A stretch of DNA of 64,000 nt from Megasphaera elsdenii (GTDB lineage Bacteria > Bacillota > Negativicutes > Veillonellales > Megasphaeraceae): NCBI RefSeq assembly GCF_020539865.1, contig NZ_JAJBQV010000004.1, positions 44,202 through 108,201 of the forward strand, read 5' to 3'. A program made the translations under genes and the position numbers. Each line of letters opens with the position of its first letter. Positions within the stretch are counted from its first letter, which is position 1. Below are positions 44,103-53,210 of this stretch, one piece after another. The notes below the pieces were generated by a model. The model made no database searches and was not told the DNA's origin. It was given only the letters and a program-made list of their open reading frames with translations.

Positions 44103-45415
44103 TAAAGATTATTCCATTCGTCGTTGAGTTTATCATAGCGATTCGCCGCGGCCTGGCCGCGCTGGAAACCCGGACGGTAGTCCTGGCCGCGCTGGCTGGC
44201 ACTGACGCCGTCATAGAGGCCGCGGATGCGGTCTTGTTCAGCTTGGAACAGGGCATCGAGCCTATATTTCATGGCCGTATTGTCGATAGATGTATCGTTG
44301 TCCAGCTGATTGCGGGTCTTAGAAATCTGTATGTAGAGCGTATTGGCCCGGCTAGTGAATTCGCGAGTCCCTTTAAAGTCCGTGTGATTGCTCAAGTAGG
44401 CGTTGATGTCGCCAGCCAGTTTACCGATATCGTCATTGAACAAATCTTTGCTGCTGGCATAGGATGACAGGACCTGCTTATCCGGGTCGGCCTTCACCTC
44501 GGGCTGAGGCGTCTCGTCGGGCTTAGTCTGAACGCTGACGTATTTTTCCAGATAGCTGACCAGGTTATCGCCATCGACGGCTCCCGTAAAATCAGCACCA
44601 GGCACCTTAATGGTCCGCGCCGTCTTCTTGGCTTTCTGGACTTCATCACGCAGGTCATCGATTTTTTCGCTGATTGCATCGTCTTTCGGATTTTCCGCAA
44701 TGGCTATGGCCGTATCGTACATGGCCATCTGGTCGCGCATGACTTCGCGAATGGCTTGGTCATCGGATGCATATGGGTCGGGAATGTTCTTGGGCTGGTA
44801 ATTCTTGGCCATCTTTTCCACGTTCTTGCGGCTCTTGCCCAGATCCTTGACCAGGGAATCGACGTCGTCGCCTTTGCTCTTCTGGCTCAGGCGCTTAGCC
44901 GTATCGGTGACGGATTCATTTTCCGAAGACAGCTGCTGTGACAAGGAAACGGCGTCCTTGACGTAATCCCCGCTGCTGCGGCTGCCATAGAAGTGGAAAG
45001 CCACAGCGGCAGCTACAGCCAAGATGAGGACGACGACGGCAGTGATGATACCTTTCCGATAGCGCACGTAAAAAGGCGGTTCCTGAAAAGGTGGCGGCGT
45101 TGGCCGGCCCGTCATGACCGGCCGTTCCATCGGCTGCGGCGAACGAGGCGGTTCTTCGTCGCGGACGGATTCCCGATGTCTATGGATAAAGGTTTCCGTT
45201 CCCGTCGCTTCATCAATGACCGGTTCATCATCATCCATTTCCGGCAGTTCGGCTCCACAGAAGGGGCAGAATTTCCCATCTGCCTGGATCCACTTTCCAC
45301 ATTCCGGACAAATCCGTTTCTTCGACTCCGCTTCAGGTAGTTGTTCAGCGCCACAGGCCTGGCAGAATCGGTCGCCATCCTGTAAAGGCGCCCCGCAATG
45401 TCGGCATTTCTTCAT
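44102..45415 (-). CDS. Membrane-anchored protein with two zinc ribbons
   Basis: A 437-residue protein. Two zinc ribbons are at the N-terminus: CRHCG with FCQACG, then CPECG with FCPFCG. A proline-rich linker leads to one membrane helix (about 128-150, ITAVVVLILAVAAAVAFHF), so the rest faces the periplasmic side. That part is helical and charged (SLSQQLSSENESVTDTAKRL), probably coiled coil, with no enzyme motif. Proteins of this layout are common and uncharacterised. Start at ATG 45413-45415 after AAGGATG. The function is unknown. Confidence 0.82.
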   Translation of the reverse strand: MKKCRHCGAPLQDGDRFCQACGAEQLPEAESKKRICPECGKWIQADGKFCPFCGAELPEMDDDEPVIDEATGTETFIHRHRESVRDEEPPRSPQPMERPVMTGRPTPPPFQEPPFYVRYRKGIITAVVVLILAVAAAVAFHFYGSRSSGDYVKDAVSLSQQLSSENESVTDTAKRLSQKSKGDDVDSLVKDLGKSRKNVEKMAKNYQPKNIPDPYASDDQAIREVMRDQMAMYDTAIAIAENPKDDAISEKIDDLRDEVQKAKKTARTIKVPGADFTGAVDGDNLVSYLEKYVSVQTKPDETPQPEVKADPDKQVLSSYASSKDLFNDDIGKLAGDINAYLSNHTDFKGTREFTSRANTLYIQISKTRNQLDNDTSIDNTAMKYRLDALFQAEQDRIRGLYDGVSASQRGQDYRPGFQRGQAAANRYDKLNDEWNNL

Positions 45416-45470
45416 AAAAAGCACATCCTTTGCTCAGCATAATACCTGCCTTTAGTATAAGCTATTTCCC

Positions 45471-46394
45471 TTACAGTTGCAAAAAATCAGCCATGCGCCG
45501 GTAGGTATCGCAGATTTCATCGTAGCATATTTTTTCAAAATTGAGGTATGAATGGACCATATTGTCGTAATTATACGTTTCGGCCCGGACGCCTTTTGCA
45601 GTCAGCCGACGGACATACTCGCGGCCTTCGTCGCGGAAGGGGCAGAACTGCGTCGTCAAGACCAGCGTCGCCGGCATAGCTGCCGACAATTCCCCAAAGA
45701 GGGGTGAAGCGGCCCGGCGGTCGTCATCGTTGCGGAAGAATTGGTTGAAATACCAAACCATCTTAGCCGGCGTGAAGCCCGTTTTGACATTGCAGTTCTC
45801 TTGAATTGACGGGAAGGAATGGGTCATATCCAGGCAGGGATAGACCAGAATCTGATGAGTCAATGGAAGGGATGCATCATGCTGCAAGGCCTGGCTCGTA
45901 TAAGCAGCCATGCAACCGCCAGCGCTGTCACCGCACAACGTCAAATCGGCTTCATGAGGAATCTGCAATTCGTCTAGCTTAGGCAACGCTTTCCGGGCTA
46001 CAGCTAGGGCATCTTCATAGGCAGCGGGATAGGGATTTTCCGGCGCCAGGCGATATTCTGGGGAAATGACAATATGCTGCGTCGCCTGAGCAATGCGGCG
46101 GCAAACCGGGTCGTAAACAGCGACCGTATCGATGGCAAAACCACCGCCATGATAGTAAATCAAGACCGGCAGGAGCCGACTCGTGTCAGGAATATAAATC
46201 CGGACCGGCACGTCATAGATGTCACAGCCTTCCAGCACCGTATCGACAATAGCTGCCATGACCACCTTGGGCAGTTCTTGATCCCATGCCGTACGCAGTG
46301 ACGCCTCGCGCATGGTAATCGGTGTCATGACAAAATCATCACTCGTATGGGCAGCAATAAAGGCTGCCAGTTCTTCTTTAATCGCACTCATCAT
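45471..46394 (-). CDS. Alpha/beta hydrolase, hormone-sensitive-lipase-type esterase
   Basis: A 307-residue carboxylesterase. The oxyanion motif is YYHGGGFAID, the nucleophile elbow GDSAGG, the acid aspartate is near CPFRDEG, and the histidine in NMVHSYLNF. It probably hydrolyses short-chain acyl esters. Two adjacent ATG codons follow AAGGGG; the second gives one residue less. It stands alone on the minus strand, next to a terminator shared with the tRNA genes. Confidence 0.9.
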   Translation of the reverse strand: MMSAIKEELAAFIAAHTSDDFVMTPITMREASLRTAWDQELPKVVMAAIVDTVLEGCDIYDVPVRIYIPDTSRLLPVLIYYHGGGFAIDTVAVYDPVCRRIAQATQHIVISPEYRLAPENPYPAAYEDALAVARKALPKLDELQIPHEADLTLCGDSAGGCMAAYTSQALQHDASLPLTHQILVYPCLDMTHSFPSIQENCNVKTGFTPAKMVWYFNQFFRNDDDRRAASPLFGELSAAMPATLVLTTQFCPFRDEGREYVRRLTAKGVRAETYNYDNMVHSYLNFEKICYDEICDTYRRMADFLQL

Positions 46395-46466
46395 AACCCC
46401 TTCTTTCCCTTTCTTATATAGTTTTTAATTGTATCACAAAATAACCCAGATGAATAGGAGAAATAC

Positions 46467-46516
46467 AAAAAAGGGACTGCCCATGAAGGTAAACCCTTCA
46501 TGCGACAGTCCCTTTG
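46467..46516 (-). terminator. Terminator after the first tRNA-Ser gene
   Basis: Stem AGGGACTGCCCATGAAGG / CCTTCATGCGACAGTCCCT with A6 on the left, read as a T run on the minus strand. Recurrent stem family. Confidence 0.85.
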
Positions 46517-46527
46517 AAAGTCCTGTG

Positions 46528-46619
46528 TGGCGGAGAGCGTGGGATTTGAACCCACGATAGAGCGTTCGCCCTATACATGATTTCCAATCATGCTCCTTCA
46601 GCCGCTCGGACAGCTCTCC
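46528..46619 (-). tRNA. tRNA-Ser (GGA), copy 1
   Basis: Type II tRNA with a long variable arm, 92 nt including encoded CCA. Acceptor GGAGAGC pairs with GCTCTCC; the anticodon loop reads ATTGGAAAT, anticodon GGA. T loop GGTTCAAATCC is normal. Differs from copy 2 at one D-arm base. Confidence 0.96.
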
Positions 46620-46673
46620 GCGTCTTACATATCTTTGCTGACATCTTCGGGATAAATGCCGATATGTAAAGTA

Positions 46674-46750
46674 TGGTCGGGGCGACAGGATTTGAACCTG
46701 CGACCTCTTAGTCCCGAACCAAGCGCGCTACCAAACTGCGCTACGCCCCG
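46674..46750 (-). tRNA. tRNA-Pro (CGG), copy 1
   Basis: 77 nt with encoded CCA. Acceptor CGGGGCG pairs with CGCCCCG; anticodon loop TTCGGGA, anticodon CGG. Lies upstream of tRNA-Ser on the same strand, so both form one transcript. Confidence 0.96.
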
Positions 46751-46766
46751 TAGACCTGACTTATAC

Positions 46767-46794
46767 ATAATACCATATCCACGAAAAAAGTCAA
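46767..46794 (-). promoter_or_regulatory. Promoter of the first tRNA pair
   Basis: TTGACT (46789-46794) and TATTAT (46767-46772), 16-base spacer on the minus strand, 16 bases upstream of tRNA-Pro. The same arrangement precedes copy 2. Confidence 0.75.
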
Positions 46795-46810
46795 GAGAAA
46801 AAGCGTAAAA

Positions 46811-47227
46811 TCAAGCCAGTTTCTTTTCCCGGATGAAATCGAGGAGCATAACCGACGTGTCGGCCATGAGGTCACCGCACGATACGGGACCGCCATTGTC
46901 CGGACTCTTGAGGACGCGGCAGCACGTCGCTTTAAAGCGGTCGAGCCAGATTTTCTGAAATTCCCGTACAGGCTGATTGATTTCGGCTTTCGTCTTTTCT
47001 TCTGGCGTCGTCCGGCCGGCAAGACAGCCCAGGACCAGGCAGGCCCCATTCAAGGCCCCGCAAATACAGCCCGAACCGGCCACCCCGCCGCCAAGGACGG
47101 ATACCATGCGCAGCGTTTCCGGCGGCAGCTTCAAATCCAGACAATCATTGCAGACCTTGACCACCGTTTCAGCACAATTATTCCCAGCCTGCTGGTATTG
47201 TGCCGCCAGTTCTTTTACCTTTTCCAT
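46811..47227 (-). CDS. C_GCAxxG_C_C family redox protein
   Basis: A 138-residue protein with the family cysteine pattern: NCAETVVKVCND, SGCICGALNGACLVLGCLAG and CCRVLKS. These small proteins are predicted redox or electron-transfer proteins with a four-helix fold; no substrate is known. The ATG follows AAGGAGG. Its neighbour upstream is the P-type ATPase, 48 bases away, so it may be the last gene of the metal operon. Confidence 0.9.
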   Translation of the reverse strand: MEKVKELAAQYQQAGNNCAETVVKVCNDCLDLKLPPETLRMVSVLGGGVAGSGCICGALNGACLVLGCLAGRTTPEEKTKAEINQPVREFQKIWLDRFKATCCRVLKSPDNGGPVSCGDLMADTSVMLLDFIREKKLA

Positions 47228-47274
47228 CGTAAGACCTCCTTGAAAACATATTATATAATCTATTATACATTATT

Positions 47275-49209
47275 TTATTCACTTTGTGGTTGCAAAACCA
47301 TTTTCCTGCTATCCTTTTTAATGGATACTGATGGGGCATAAAGGGCCCGGATAGCATTGAGAATAGCCAGGATCATGACGCCAACGTCAGCAAAAATGGC
47401 AAACCACATATTAGCAATGCCGACAGCCCCTAATCCCAGGCAAAGGAATTTTATTCCCAGTGCAAAAACGATATTTTCATAAACAATACGCAGACATTTC
47501 CGCGATAAAAGGATAGCATTGGCAATCTGCAAGGGATCATCATCCATGAGTACGACGTCGGCTGCTTCAATAGCTGCATCAGAGCCCATGGCTCCCATAG
47601 CAATACCGATGTCAGCCCGGGTCAAAACAGGCGCATCATTAATTCCGTCGCCAACGAACGCTAATTTTTCTTTTTCTCCTTTACGGGCCAACAACTGTTC
47701 CACTTTATTCACTTTATCGGCAGGTAATAATTCACTGTATACCTGGTCGACACCGACATCCTTGGCAATATTTTCGGCTGTCCGACGAGTATCCCCAGTC
47801 AGCATGACGGTCTGCTTAATGCCGTTTCGTTTAAGCGCTGCAATGGCCTGGCGCGCGTGAGGCTTGATGACATCAGATATGATGATATGACCCGCATATC
47901 TTCCATCAACCGCCACGTGAAGAATGGTTCCCATGCTATGACAAGGCACATAAGAAATTTTCATCTGCTTCATCAATTTATCATTGCCAACGGCCACGAT
48001 ATGACCATCTACGGCAGCCTTGACACCGTGTCCGCTGATTTCATGAATATTCCTGACACGGTTACGGTCAATGGGTTTACCATACGCTTGCTGCAAGCTC
48101 TTGCTGATGGGATGTGAAGAAGCACATTCGGCCATGGCGGCATAAGCAAGCAATTCTTCTTTTTCCATCTGGTTGTGGTGGACTCCATTAACTTCAAAAT
48201 TACCTTTCGTCAAAGTCCCGGTCTTATCAAAAGCGATATATCTCGTCTGCGCCAGTGTTTCCATATAATTGGATCCTTTGATGAGGATGCCTTCTCTGCT
48301 AGCACCACCAATACCGGCAAAAAAGCTGAGAGGAATACTGATAACTAAAGCACAAGGACAACTGATGACTAAAAAGATTAAAGCACGATAAATCCAATTT
48401 TCCCATTGAGGATCAGCATGGCCGTACATCAGCTGAATGACAGGAGGGATGATGGCCAAAGCCAAGGCACCCAGACAAACAGCTGGTGTATAGACCTTGG
48501 CAAATTTAGTGATGAAATTTTCTGATTGCGACTTATGCGAACTAGAATCTTCAACTAGTTCCAAGATTTTTGAAACTGTCGATTCTTCGGATTCCTTCGT
48601 GGTCTTCACGTAAAGGACGCCAGTCATATTGATACAGCCACTAATGACTTCATCCCCTTGCTGCACATCTCTGGGCAGGCTTTCTCCTGTCAGGGCACTC
48701 GTATTGAGGCTCGATGTCCCACGAAGGACCACACCATCCAAGGGCACCCGTTCACCGGGCTGGACGACTATCGTCGTACCTAAAGCTACATCATCCGGGT
48801 CGACCTTTTCCAGTTTACCATCCCGTTCTATATTCGCATAATCAGGACGGATATCCATGAGGGCCCCGATATTCTTCCGGCTGCGGCCAACAGCATAGCT
48901 TTGGAACCATTCGCCGATTTGGTAGAACAACATGACAGCAATACCTTCCAGGTAATCACCGCTCTGCTCATAAATGGCTAAAGCAAAGGCGCCCAGCGTA
49001 GCAATGGTCATCAAGAAGTTTTCATCAAAAATGCGGCCATTCACGATTCCCTTTCCAGCCTTCCGCAGGATATCATAGCCGATGATACCGTAAGCAACCA
49101 GATAAAGGGCCAAATGCAGCCACCCCTGTACCGGGATAAATTGAAGTGCCATAAGCCAAACAGCCGTAATCCCAATGCGCCAGAGCATCCGTTTCTGTTT
49201 ATCATTCAT
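47275..49209 (-). CDS. Heavy-metal P1B-type ATPase (Zn/Cd type)
   Basis: A 644-residue metal pump. The ion-binding CPC is in ISCPCALVISIPLSF, the phosphorylated aspartate in AFDKTGTLTKG, the HP motif in CASSHPISKS, and the hinge in GDGINDAPVLTRADIG. The last membrane helix has an aspartate (FADVGVMILAIL), which with CPC points to Zn2+/Cd2+ export (P1B-2) rather than copper. It lacks an N-terminal HMA domain; that domain is encoded by the next gene upstream. Confidence 0.93.
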   Translation of the reverse strand: MNDKQKRMLWRIGITAVWLMALQFIPVQGWLHLALYLVAYGIIGYDILRKAGKGIVNGRIFDENFLMTIATLGAFALAIYEQSGDYLEGIAVMLFYQIGEWFQSYAVGRSRKNIGALMDIRPDYANIERDGKLEKVDPDDVALGTTIVVQPGERVPLDGVVLRGTSSLNTSALTGESLPRDVQQGDEVISGCINMTGVLYVKTTKESEESTVSKILELVEDSSSHKSQSENFITKFAKVYTPAVCLGALALAIIPPVIQLMYGHADPQWENWIYRALIFLVISCPCALVISIPLSFFAGIGGASREGILIKGSNYMETLAQTRYIAFDKTGTLTKGNFEVNGVHHNQMEKEELLAYAAMAECASSHPISKSLQQAYGKPIDRNRVRNIHEISGHGVKAAVDGHIVAVGNDKLMKQMKISYVPCHSMGTILHVAVDGRYAGHIIISDVIKPHARQAIAALKRNGIKQTVMLTGDTRRTAENIAKDVGVDQVYSELLPADKVNKVEQLLARKGEKEKLAFVGDGINDAPVLTRADIGIAMGAMGSDAAIEAADVVLMDDDPLQIANAILLSRKCLRIVYENIVFALGIKFLCLGLGAVGIANMWFAIFADVGVMILAILNAIRALYAPSVSIKKDSRKMVLQPQSE

Positions 49210-49230
49210 CAGTTGTCCCTTCTTCCTGCT

Positions 49231-49455
49231 TTATTTTACGTGAATTTCACAATCCGGTTCGACTTTTTTGCAGTCCTTGACGACTTGTTGCATCACCTGT
49301 TCCGGATCGTAGTTTTCTTCAAATTTAATAATCATCTTTTGTAACATGAAATTTACCGTCGCCTCAGCTACCCCTTCTGTTTTTCTGGCAGCATCTTCCA
49401 TCAGGTTGGCACAATTAGCACAATCTACATCGATCTTATACGTTTTCTTTTTCAT
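49231..49455 (-). CDS. Free-standing HMA metal-binding protein
   Basis: A 74-residue heavy-metal-associated domain with the metal site DCANCANLMEDAAR. It equals the N-terminal domain that P1B ATPases usually carry. It sits 21 bases before the ATPase gene and most probably delivers metal to it. A second cysteine pair (DCKKVEPDC) near the C-terminus is unusual for a chaperone. Strong AGGAG upstream of the ATG. Confidence 0.93.
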   Translation of the reverse strand: MKKKTYKIDVDCANCANLMEDAARKTEGVAEATVNFMLQKMIIKFEENYDPEQVMQQVVKDCKKVEPDCEIHVK

Positions 49456-49615
49456 GATAATCTCTCCTCTAAAAATAATATGAATGATTGCTCATTTGTT
49501 CAATCGTTGTGCTTGTAGTATAATATGCCTAATCAAAATCGTCAATGTCCCTTTCCTGGTTCCTGCTAAAAGGGATAAAGGAATGTCTAAACAGGCGAAA
49601 AAGGAGACGTACCAT

Positions 49616-50527
49616 ATGAACGATCCGACCAATACCCTCATTTATGAAATCAAAAATTCCCTTCCTCCAGACAGTACACTGAAACATCAAGTTCTATTCC
49701 CAGGCATCCTCCTGGCCCGATATCGGCTGCAAGGAGCGACCTGTACGGTTCAACATTCAAGCTGTCCCGGTCTTTATATTTTCAGCAACGGTCGTGAAGG
49801 AAGTATGGGCTGGCAGTTAAATTCAGGCAAACAAATTTATCTGCATCGCCAGGCTTTTGCCTGCCATGCCGCATCAGCCTGTACCCAAGCAATCATTTCC
49901 CTGCCAAACGGTTTTTATGAGGGCCTGTCTCTTTTTTTCAATCTTCCCGTAATAAAAGAACAGCCGCCATCGCTGTTCGAGGAAGCCGGTTTGCATCCAT
50001 TTCAGCTTCTCGCTGCATGCTTTCCTGACGAATCTGGAGAGGCTTTCTGGCAAAATGATACGGAATTACAGCGGATTATTTCCTTTTTTTGGGACCAGCC
50101 AGCCCTTCTCTCGAACGCTTATGAAAAGTTAAAAGTTTTAGAACTGTTGCTCCATTTAAGCCGCTTTCCCCTTCATAAGCGTCAACATTTATCTGCTTAT
50201 CCATCGGAACAAGTGGCCTTAGTACAAAAAATCCACTACGATTTATTACAAAAATTGGACCAGCGCATCACAATTGACACACTGGCCCAACAATATCTCA
50301 TAAATCAGACGACTTTAAAAAACGTATTTAAAGCAGTCTATGGTACTTCTCTGGCAGCCCATATCAAAGAGCACCGGCTGCTGCAAGCTGCGGAACTTCT
50401 CTGCCATAGTCAAGATTCAATGGCAGAAATCGCAGCCAAAGTCGGTTATGAAAGCCAGAGCCGATTTTCTGCAGCTTTCAAAAAACGTTTCGGTGAATTA
50501 CCTACGCAATATCGGAAAACACATTAG
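49616..50527 (+). CDS. AraC-family transcriptional regulator
   Basis: A 303-residue regulator, divergent from the HMA/ATPase operon. The C-terminal domain has two helix-turn-helices: TLAQQYLINQTTLKNVFKAV and AEIAAKVGYESQSRFSAAFK, ending in RFGELPTQYRK. The N-terminal 200 residues form the sensor part without clear motif. Start at ATG 49616 with AAGGAGA 8 bases upstream; the longer frame from 49484 has no site and would run into the ATPase promoter. Control of a metal pump by an AraC-type protein is less common than by ArsR or MerR. The AT content is higher than in most neighbours. Confidence 0.88.
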   Translation: MNDPTNTLIYEIKNSLPPDSTLKHQVLFPGILLARYRLQGATCTVQHSSCPGLYIFSNGREGSMGWQLNSGKQIYLHRQAFACHAASACTQAIISLPNGFYEGLSLFFNLPVIKEQPPSLFEEAGLHPFQLLAACFPDESGEAFWQNDTELQRIISFFWDQPALLSNAYEKLKVLELLLHLSRFPLHKRQHLSAYPSEQVALVQKIHYDLLQKLDQRITIDTLAQQYLINQTTLKNVFKAVYGTSLAAHIKEHRLLQAAELLCHSQDSMAEIAAKVGYESQSRFSAAFKKRFGELPTQYRKTH

Positions 50528-51318
50528 AAAGAAACCCATTCTCCATCATCGGGCATAATATAATGGTCCACCCCACGGGCCATGAGCCGGCTGCGCAGAG
50601 TATATCTCGTCAAAGAGGCATGGGCTACATTATCCAGATGAGTAAGAAGAAGCTGAGACTGCGGAACATTCTTTGCTACACAAGCTACATCTTCATCGCC
50701 CATGATGAGCCGGCCATTTTCTACAGTTTCAGCCGCACAAGCATTTAATGCGACGACATCAGGGCGATACGTTTTCAGCGTATTTTCCACTTCAGGATAC
50801 CATACGGTATCACCAGCGACATAAAGGGTAGGTTCGTCTGCGCTCTGGAAGAGGATCCCCATAGCGTCACCGCAAGGAACGATGGTACCATGGCGTGCCG
50901 GCATATGTTGAAGGGTAAGGCCCTCGAGAGTCAACGGAGACTTAGACAAAACCTGTACATCTTGAAATCCGGACTTTTCAAAAATGGCTGCGTCCTGTTC
51001 ATTCTGCACAAAGACAGGAATGGACTTATCCAAAGGCTGGCCTACGGTCCCATCAGCAGCTATATCAACATGGTCTGGATGGATGTGCGTTACGATGTAA
51101 TAATCGACACCATTCAGAATTTCCTGCGGCGTCCTAGGCAGTCCATAAATCGGCATGGCAATTTCCATTTTAACCGGGTCCGGAATCATGTATGGCTTCC
51201 CCGGAATATCTCCGAAACTACCAAGGCTTCCTTTTCCACAAAGCCAGGGGTCAATTAAAAAGGTCTTCCCTTGATATACAATTTTAAGTGTAGCATTGCG
51301 AATCTGCTGAATGTCCAT
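50524..51318 (-). CDS. Metallo-beta-lactamase-fold hydrolase (UlaG-like)
   Basis: A 264-residue metal-dependent hydrolase. The HxHxDH motif is in VTHIHPDHVD, followed by HMPARHG and VAGDTVWYPE, and a late LTHLDNVAHA. This group includes UlaG and many uncharacterised esterase or lactonase types. Start at ATG 51316-51318 (MDIQQIRNATLK) after AAAGGAG. Its stop overlaps the end of the AraC gene. Divergent from the tetR gene, whose product probably represses it. Confidence 0.9.
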   Translation of the reverse strand: MDIQQIRNATLKIVYQGKTFLIDPWLCGKGSLGSFGDIPGKPYMIPDPVKMEIAMPIYGLPRTPQEILNGVDYYIVTHIHPDHVDIAADGTVGQPLDKSIPVFVQNEQDAAIFEKSGFQDVQVLSKSPLTLEGLTLQHMPARHGTIVPCGDAMGILFQSADEPTLYVAGDTVWYPEVENTLKTYRPDVVALNACAAETVENGRLIMGDEDVACVAKNVPQSQLLLTHLDNVAHASLTRYTLRSRLMARGVDHYIMPDDGEWVSF

Positions 51319-51422
51319 TATTTTCTCTCCTTTATTCTTTACAATAAATATTTTTATTGACACTATGTTCAATATCTATTATATTAAACGCAAGAAAACA
51401 TTCAACAGTCACCTTCGAGGAA

Positions 51423-51440
51423 GTGTCTGATAATGGACAC
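51423..51440. promoter_or_regulatory. Candidate TetR operator
   Basis: Palindrome GTGTC - TGATAATG - GACAC lies between the divergent hydrolase and tetR genes, 38 bases before tetR. TetR regulators commonly bind such sites in a shared promoter. Confidence 0.45.
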
Positions 51441-51478
51441 CTCTCCCAAATTGTCTAGAAAGTAAGGAGGTATCCTTC

Positions 51479-52084
51479 ATGACGCAAAAGTTAGATCGTC
51501 GCACCCGCTATACGCGTTCTGTTATCAAGCAATCTTTTTTGGAACTGCTCCAAAAGTATCCCTTTCCGAAAGTCACAGTCACGGCTATCTGCAAAAAGGC
51601 GAAAATTACACGGGCTACGTTCTACTTGCATTATATGGATATCTATGCCTTGTTAGACGCCATCCTTGAGGAAGCGCTGCATTTATCCGAAAATACAAAT
51701 CCTGATAAATCCTTGGCCGATTTTCTTTACCAAGCCAGTCAATCAAATGAAAGGGCCTCTTTCATCAAGAATAACTATACTATGCTGCCCGTCTGTCAAC
51801 GCATCGCAGATTCCCCTTGTTACCAAGCACTCTTTTCAGATAAGACCTTAGGTCCTTACATCTTAGAATATATTTTCACACATGAAAAAACTCAAATGAT
51901 TTCATTTTTACAAAATCAACTTCAGATTGATGCAACATTAGCGGAAAATCTCTACTTATTCCTGGTCAGCGGGGCTTTTACCATCAACCAGCATCATAAA
52001 TGGAAAAAAGACGAATCATGGTTCCAGATTCAGGCTATGCTGCTGCGTCTCATTTACCATGGCATCCAGGGGTTGAAAAAATAA
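51479..52084 (+). CDS. TetR-family transcriptional regulator
   Basis: A 201-residue repressor. The N-terminal helix-turn-helix is YTRSVIKQSFLELLQKYPF to ITRATFYLHYMDIYALLD, with VTVTAICKKAKI as recognition area. The C-terminal ligand domain has TetR_C-type helices (ASFIKNNYTMLPVCQRI). AAGGAGG lies upstream of the ATG. Probably senses the substrate of the divergent hydrolase. Confidence 0.9.
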   Translation: MTQKLDRRTRYTRSVIKQSFLELLQKYPFPKVTVTAICKKAKITRATFYLHYMDIYALLDAILEEALHLSENTNPDKSLADFLYQASQSNERASFIKNNYTMLPVCQRIADSPCYQALFSDKTLGPYILEYIFTHEKTQMISFLQNQLQIDATLAENLYLFLVSGAFTINQHHKWKKDESWFQIQAMLLRLIYHGIQGLKK

Positions 52085-52133
52085 AAAAGGACTATCTCAT
52101 GATGGCAGATGCCTTCATGAGATAGTCCTTTTT
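52083..52133. terminator. Bidirectional terminator between tetR and the second tRNA pair
   Basis: Stem AAGGACTATCTCATGA / TCATGAGATAGTCCTT with A6 left and T5 right. Serves tetR (+) and tRNA-Ser copy 2 (-). Confidence 0.9.
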
Positions 52134-52139
52134 ACAGTA

Positions 52140-52231
52140 TGGCGGAGAGCGTGGGATTTGAACCCACGATAGAGCGTTCGCCCTATACATGATTTCCAAT
52201 CATGCTCCTTCAGCCACTCGGACAGCTCTCC
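52140..52231 (-). tRNA. tRNA-Ser (GGA), copy 2
   Basis: 92 nt with CCA, the same as copy 1 apart from one D-arm base (GAGTGGC here, GAGCGGC in copy 1). Confidence 0.96.
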
Positions 52232-52301
52232 ATGGCTTACACATTGTTTGATTATGCAGTTGCTTGATGCCCTCGGGATCGACATCCAATGTGTAAAAAT
52301 A

Positions 52302-52378
52302 TGGTCGGGGCGACAGGATTTGAACCTGCGACCTCTTAGTCCCGAACCAAGCGCGCTACCAAACTGCGCTACGCCCCG
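52302..52378 (-). tRNA. tRNA-Pro (CGG), copy 2
   Basis: 77 nt, apparently identical to copy 1. Promoter TTGACT (52416-52421) and TATTAT (52394-52399) with a 16-base spacer lies 16 bases upstream, again as in copy 1. Confidence 0.96.
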
Positions 52379-52436
52379 TTACCTGACTTGTATATAATAC
52401 CATACTGGAGAAAAAAGTCAAGCTTTTTTTCTCACG

Positions 52437-53135
52437 TCAGGCTACAACTTCTTTATTCTTGTGAATATGCTTCCAAACAAAACCGCCCGCAATGGTAAGG
52501 ACCAACAGGATGAGCTTTAATTCCGTCGGATTTTCTGCAGCCAAACTGACATACTGTACCAAGTAATGGTCCGTCGCCATCATGCCGCCAGAAGCCCAGC
52601 CGAGTATAGCCCCGCCAATGTAGATGAGGATAGGAAAACGGTTCATGACTTTGACGACGATAGTACTGCCAAAGACAATAATCGGCACGGAAATGAGCAT
52701 CCCGAACATGAGCAGCCCCCAATGATTGTTGGTGACACCGACGATGCCCAAGACGTTATCTAGACTCATAAGGGCGTCAGCCATGATGATAGTCCGCACA
52801 GCTGCCCACAGGGAGTCTTTCGCTTCGACGTGGACATCCTCTTCCTGATCGTCGGCGCCAATGAGCTTGATACCGATGAGGACCAGCAAGACAGCTCCGA
52901 CGGTCTTTAAGAAGGGAATCTGGAACAGCCAGGATACGATGAAGGCCATGATGAAACGCAGACAAATCGCCCCGGCCGTCCCGTATAAAATAGCCCGCTT
53001 CTGCAAATGTTTGGGCAAATTTTTGGCTGCCATGCCGATGACAATGGAATTATCTCCACCCAAAGCCAAATCGATGAGCACGACCTGCAAAATCATAGTA
53101 ACATCAAAAACAAGCGTCGATTCTAACCCTTCCAA
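52437..53135 (-). CDS. TerC-family membrane protein (YjbE-like)
   Basis: A 232-residue protein with about seven membrane helices. Acidic membrane motifs DLALGGDNSIVIGMA and MADALMSLDNVLGIVG are the TerC signature; a short charged loop (GADDQEEDVHVEAKDS) lies between halves. TerC proteins of this kind are linked to manganese export and metallation of secreted enzymes. AAGGAGG-type site precedes the ATG. No riboswitch is evident in its short leader. Confidence 0.9.
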   Translation of the reverse strand: MEGLESTLVFDVTMILQVVLIDLALGGDNSIVIGMAAKNLPKHLQKRAILYGTAGAICLRFIMAFIVSWLFQIPFLKTVGAVLLVLIGIKLIGADDQEEDVHVEAKDSLWAAVRTIIMADALMSLDNVLGIVGVTNNHWGLLMFGMLISVPIIVFGSTIVVKVMNRFPILIYIGGAILGWASGGMMATDHYLVQYVSLAAENPTELKLILLVLTIAGGFVWKHIHKNKEVVA

Positions 53136-53210
53136 GGTAAGTCCTCCTTATGCGTTAAGACAAATTCATATCTCCCCTATTATAGGATAATTATGGAAGG
53201 ATAGCAAGAA

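Noticed and set aside
53136..53210. Possible manganese (yybP-ykoY) riboswitch upstream of terC
   Set aside because: The gap is too short and lacks the conserved loops; no terminator switch is visible.
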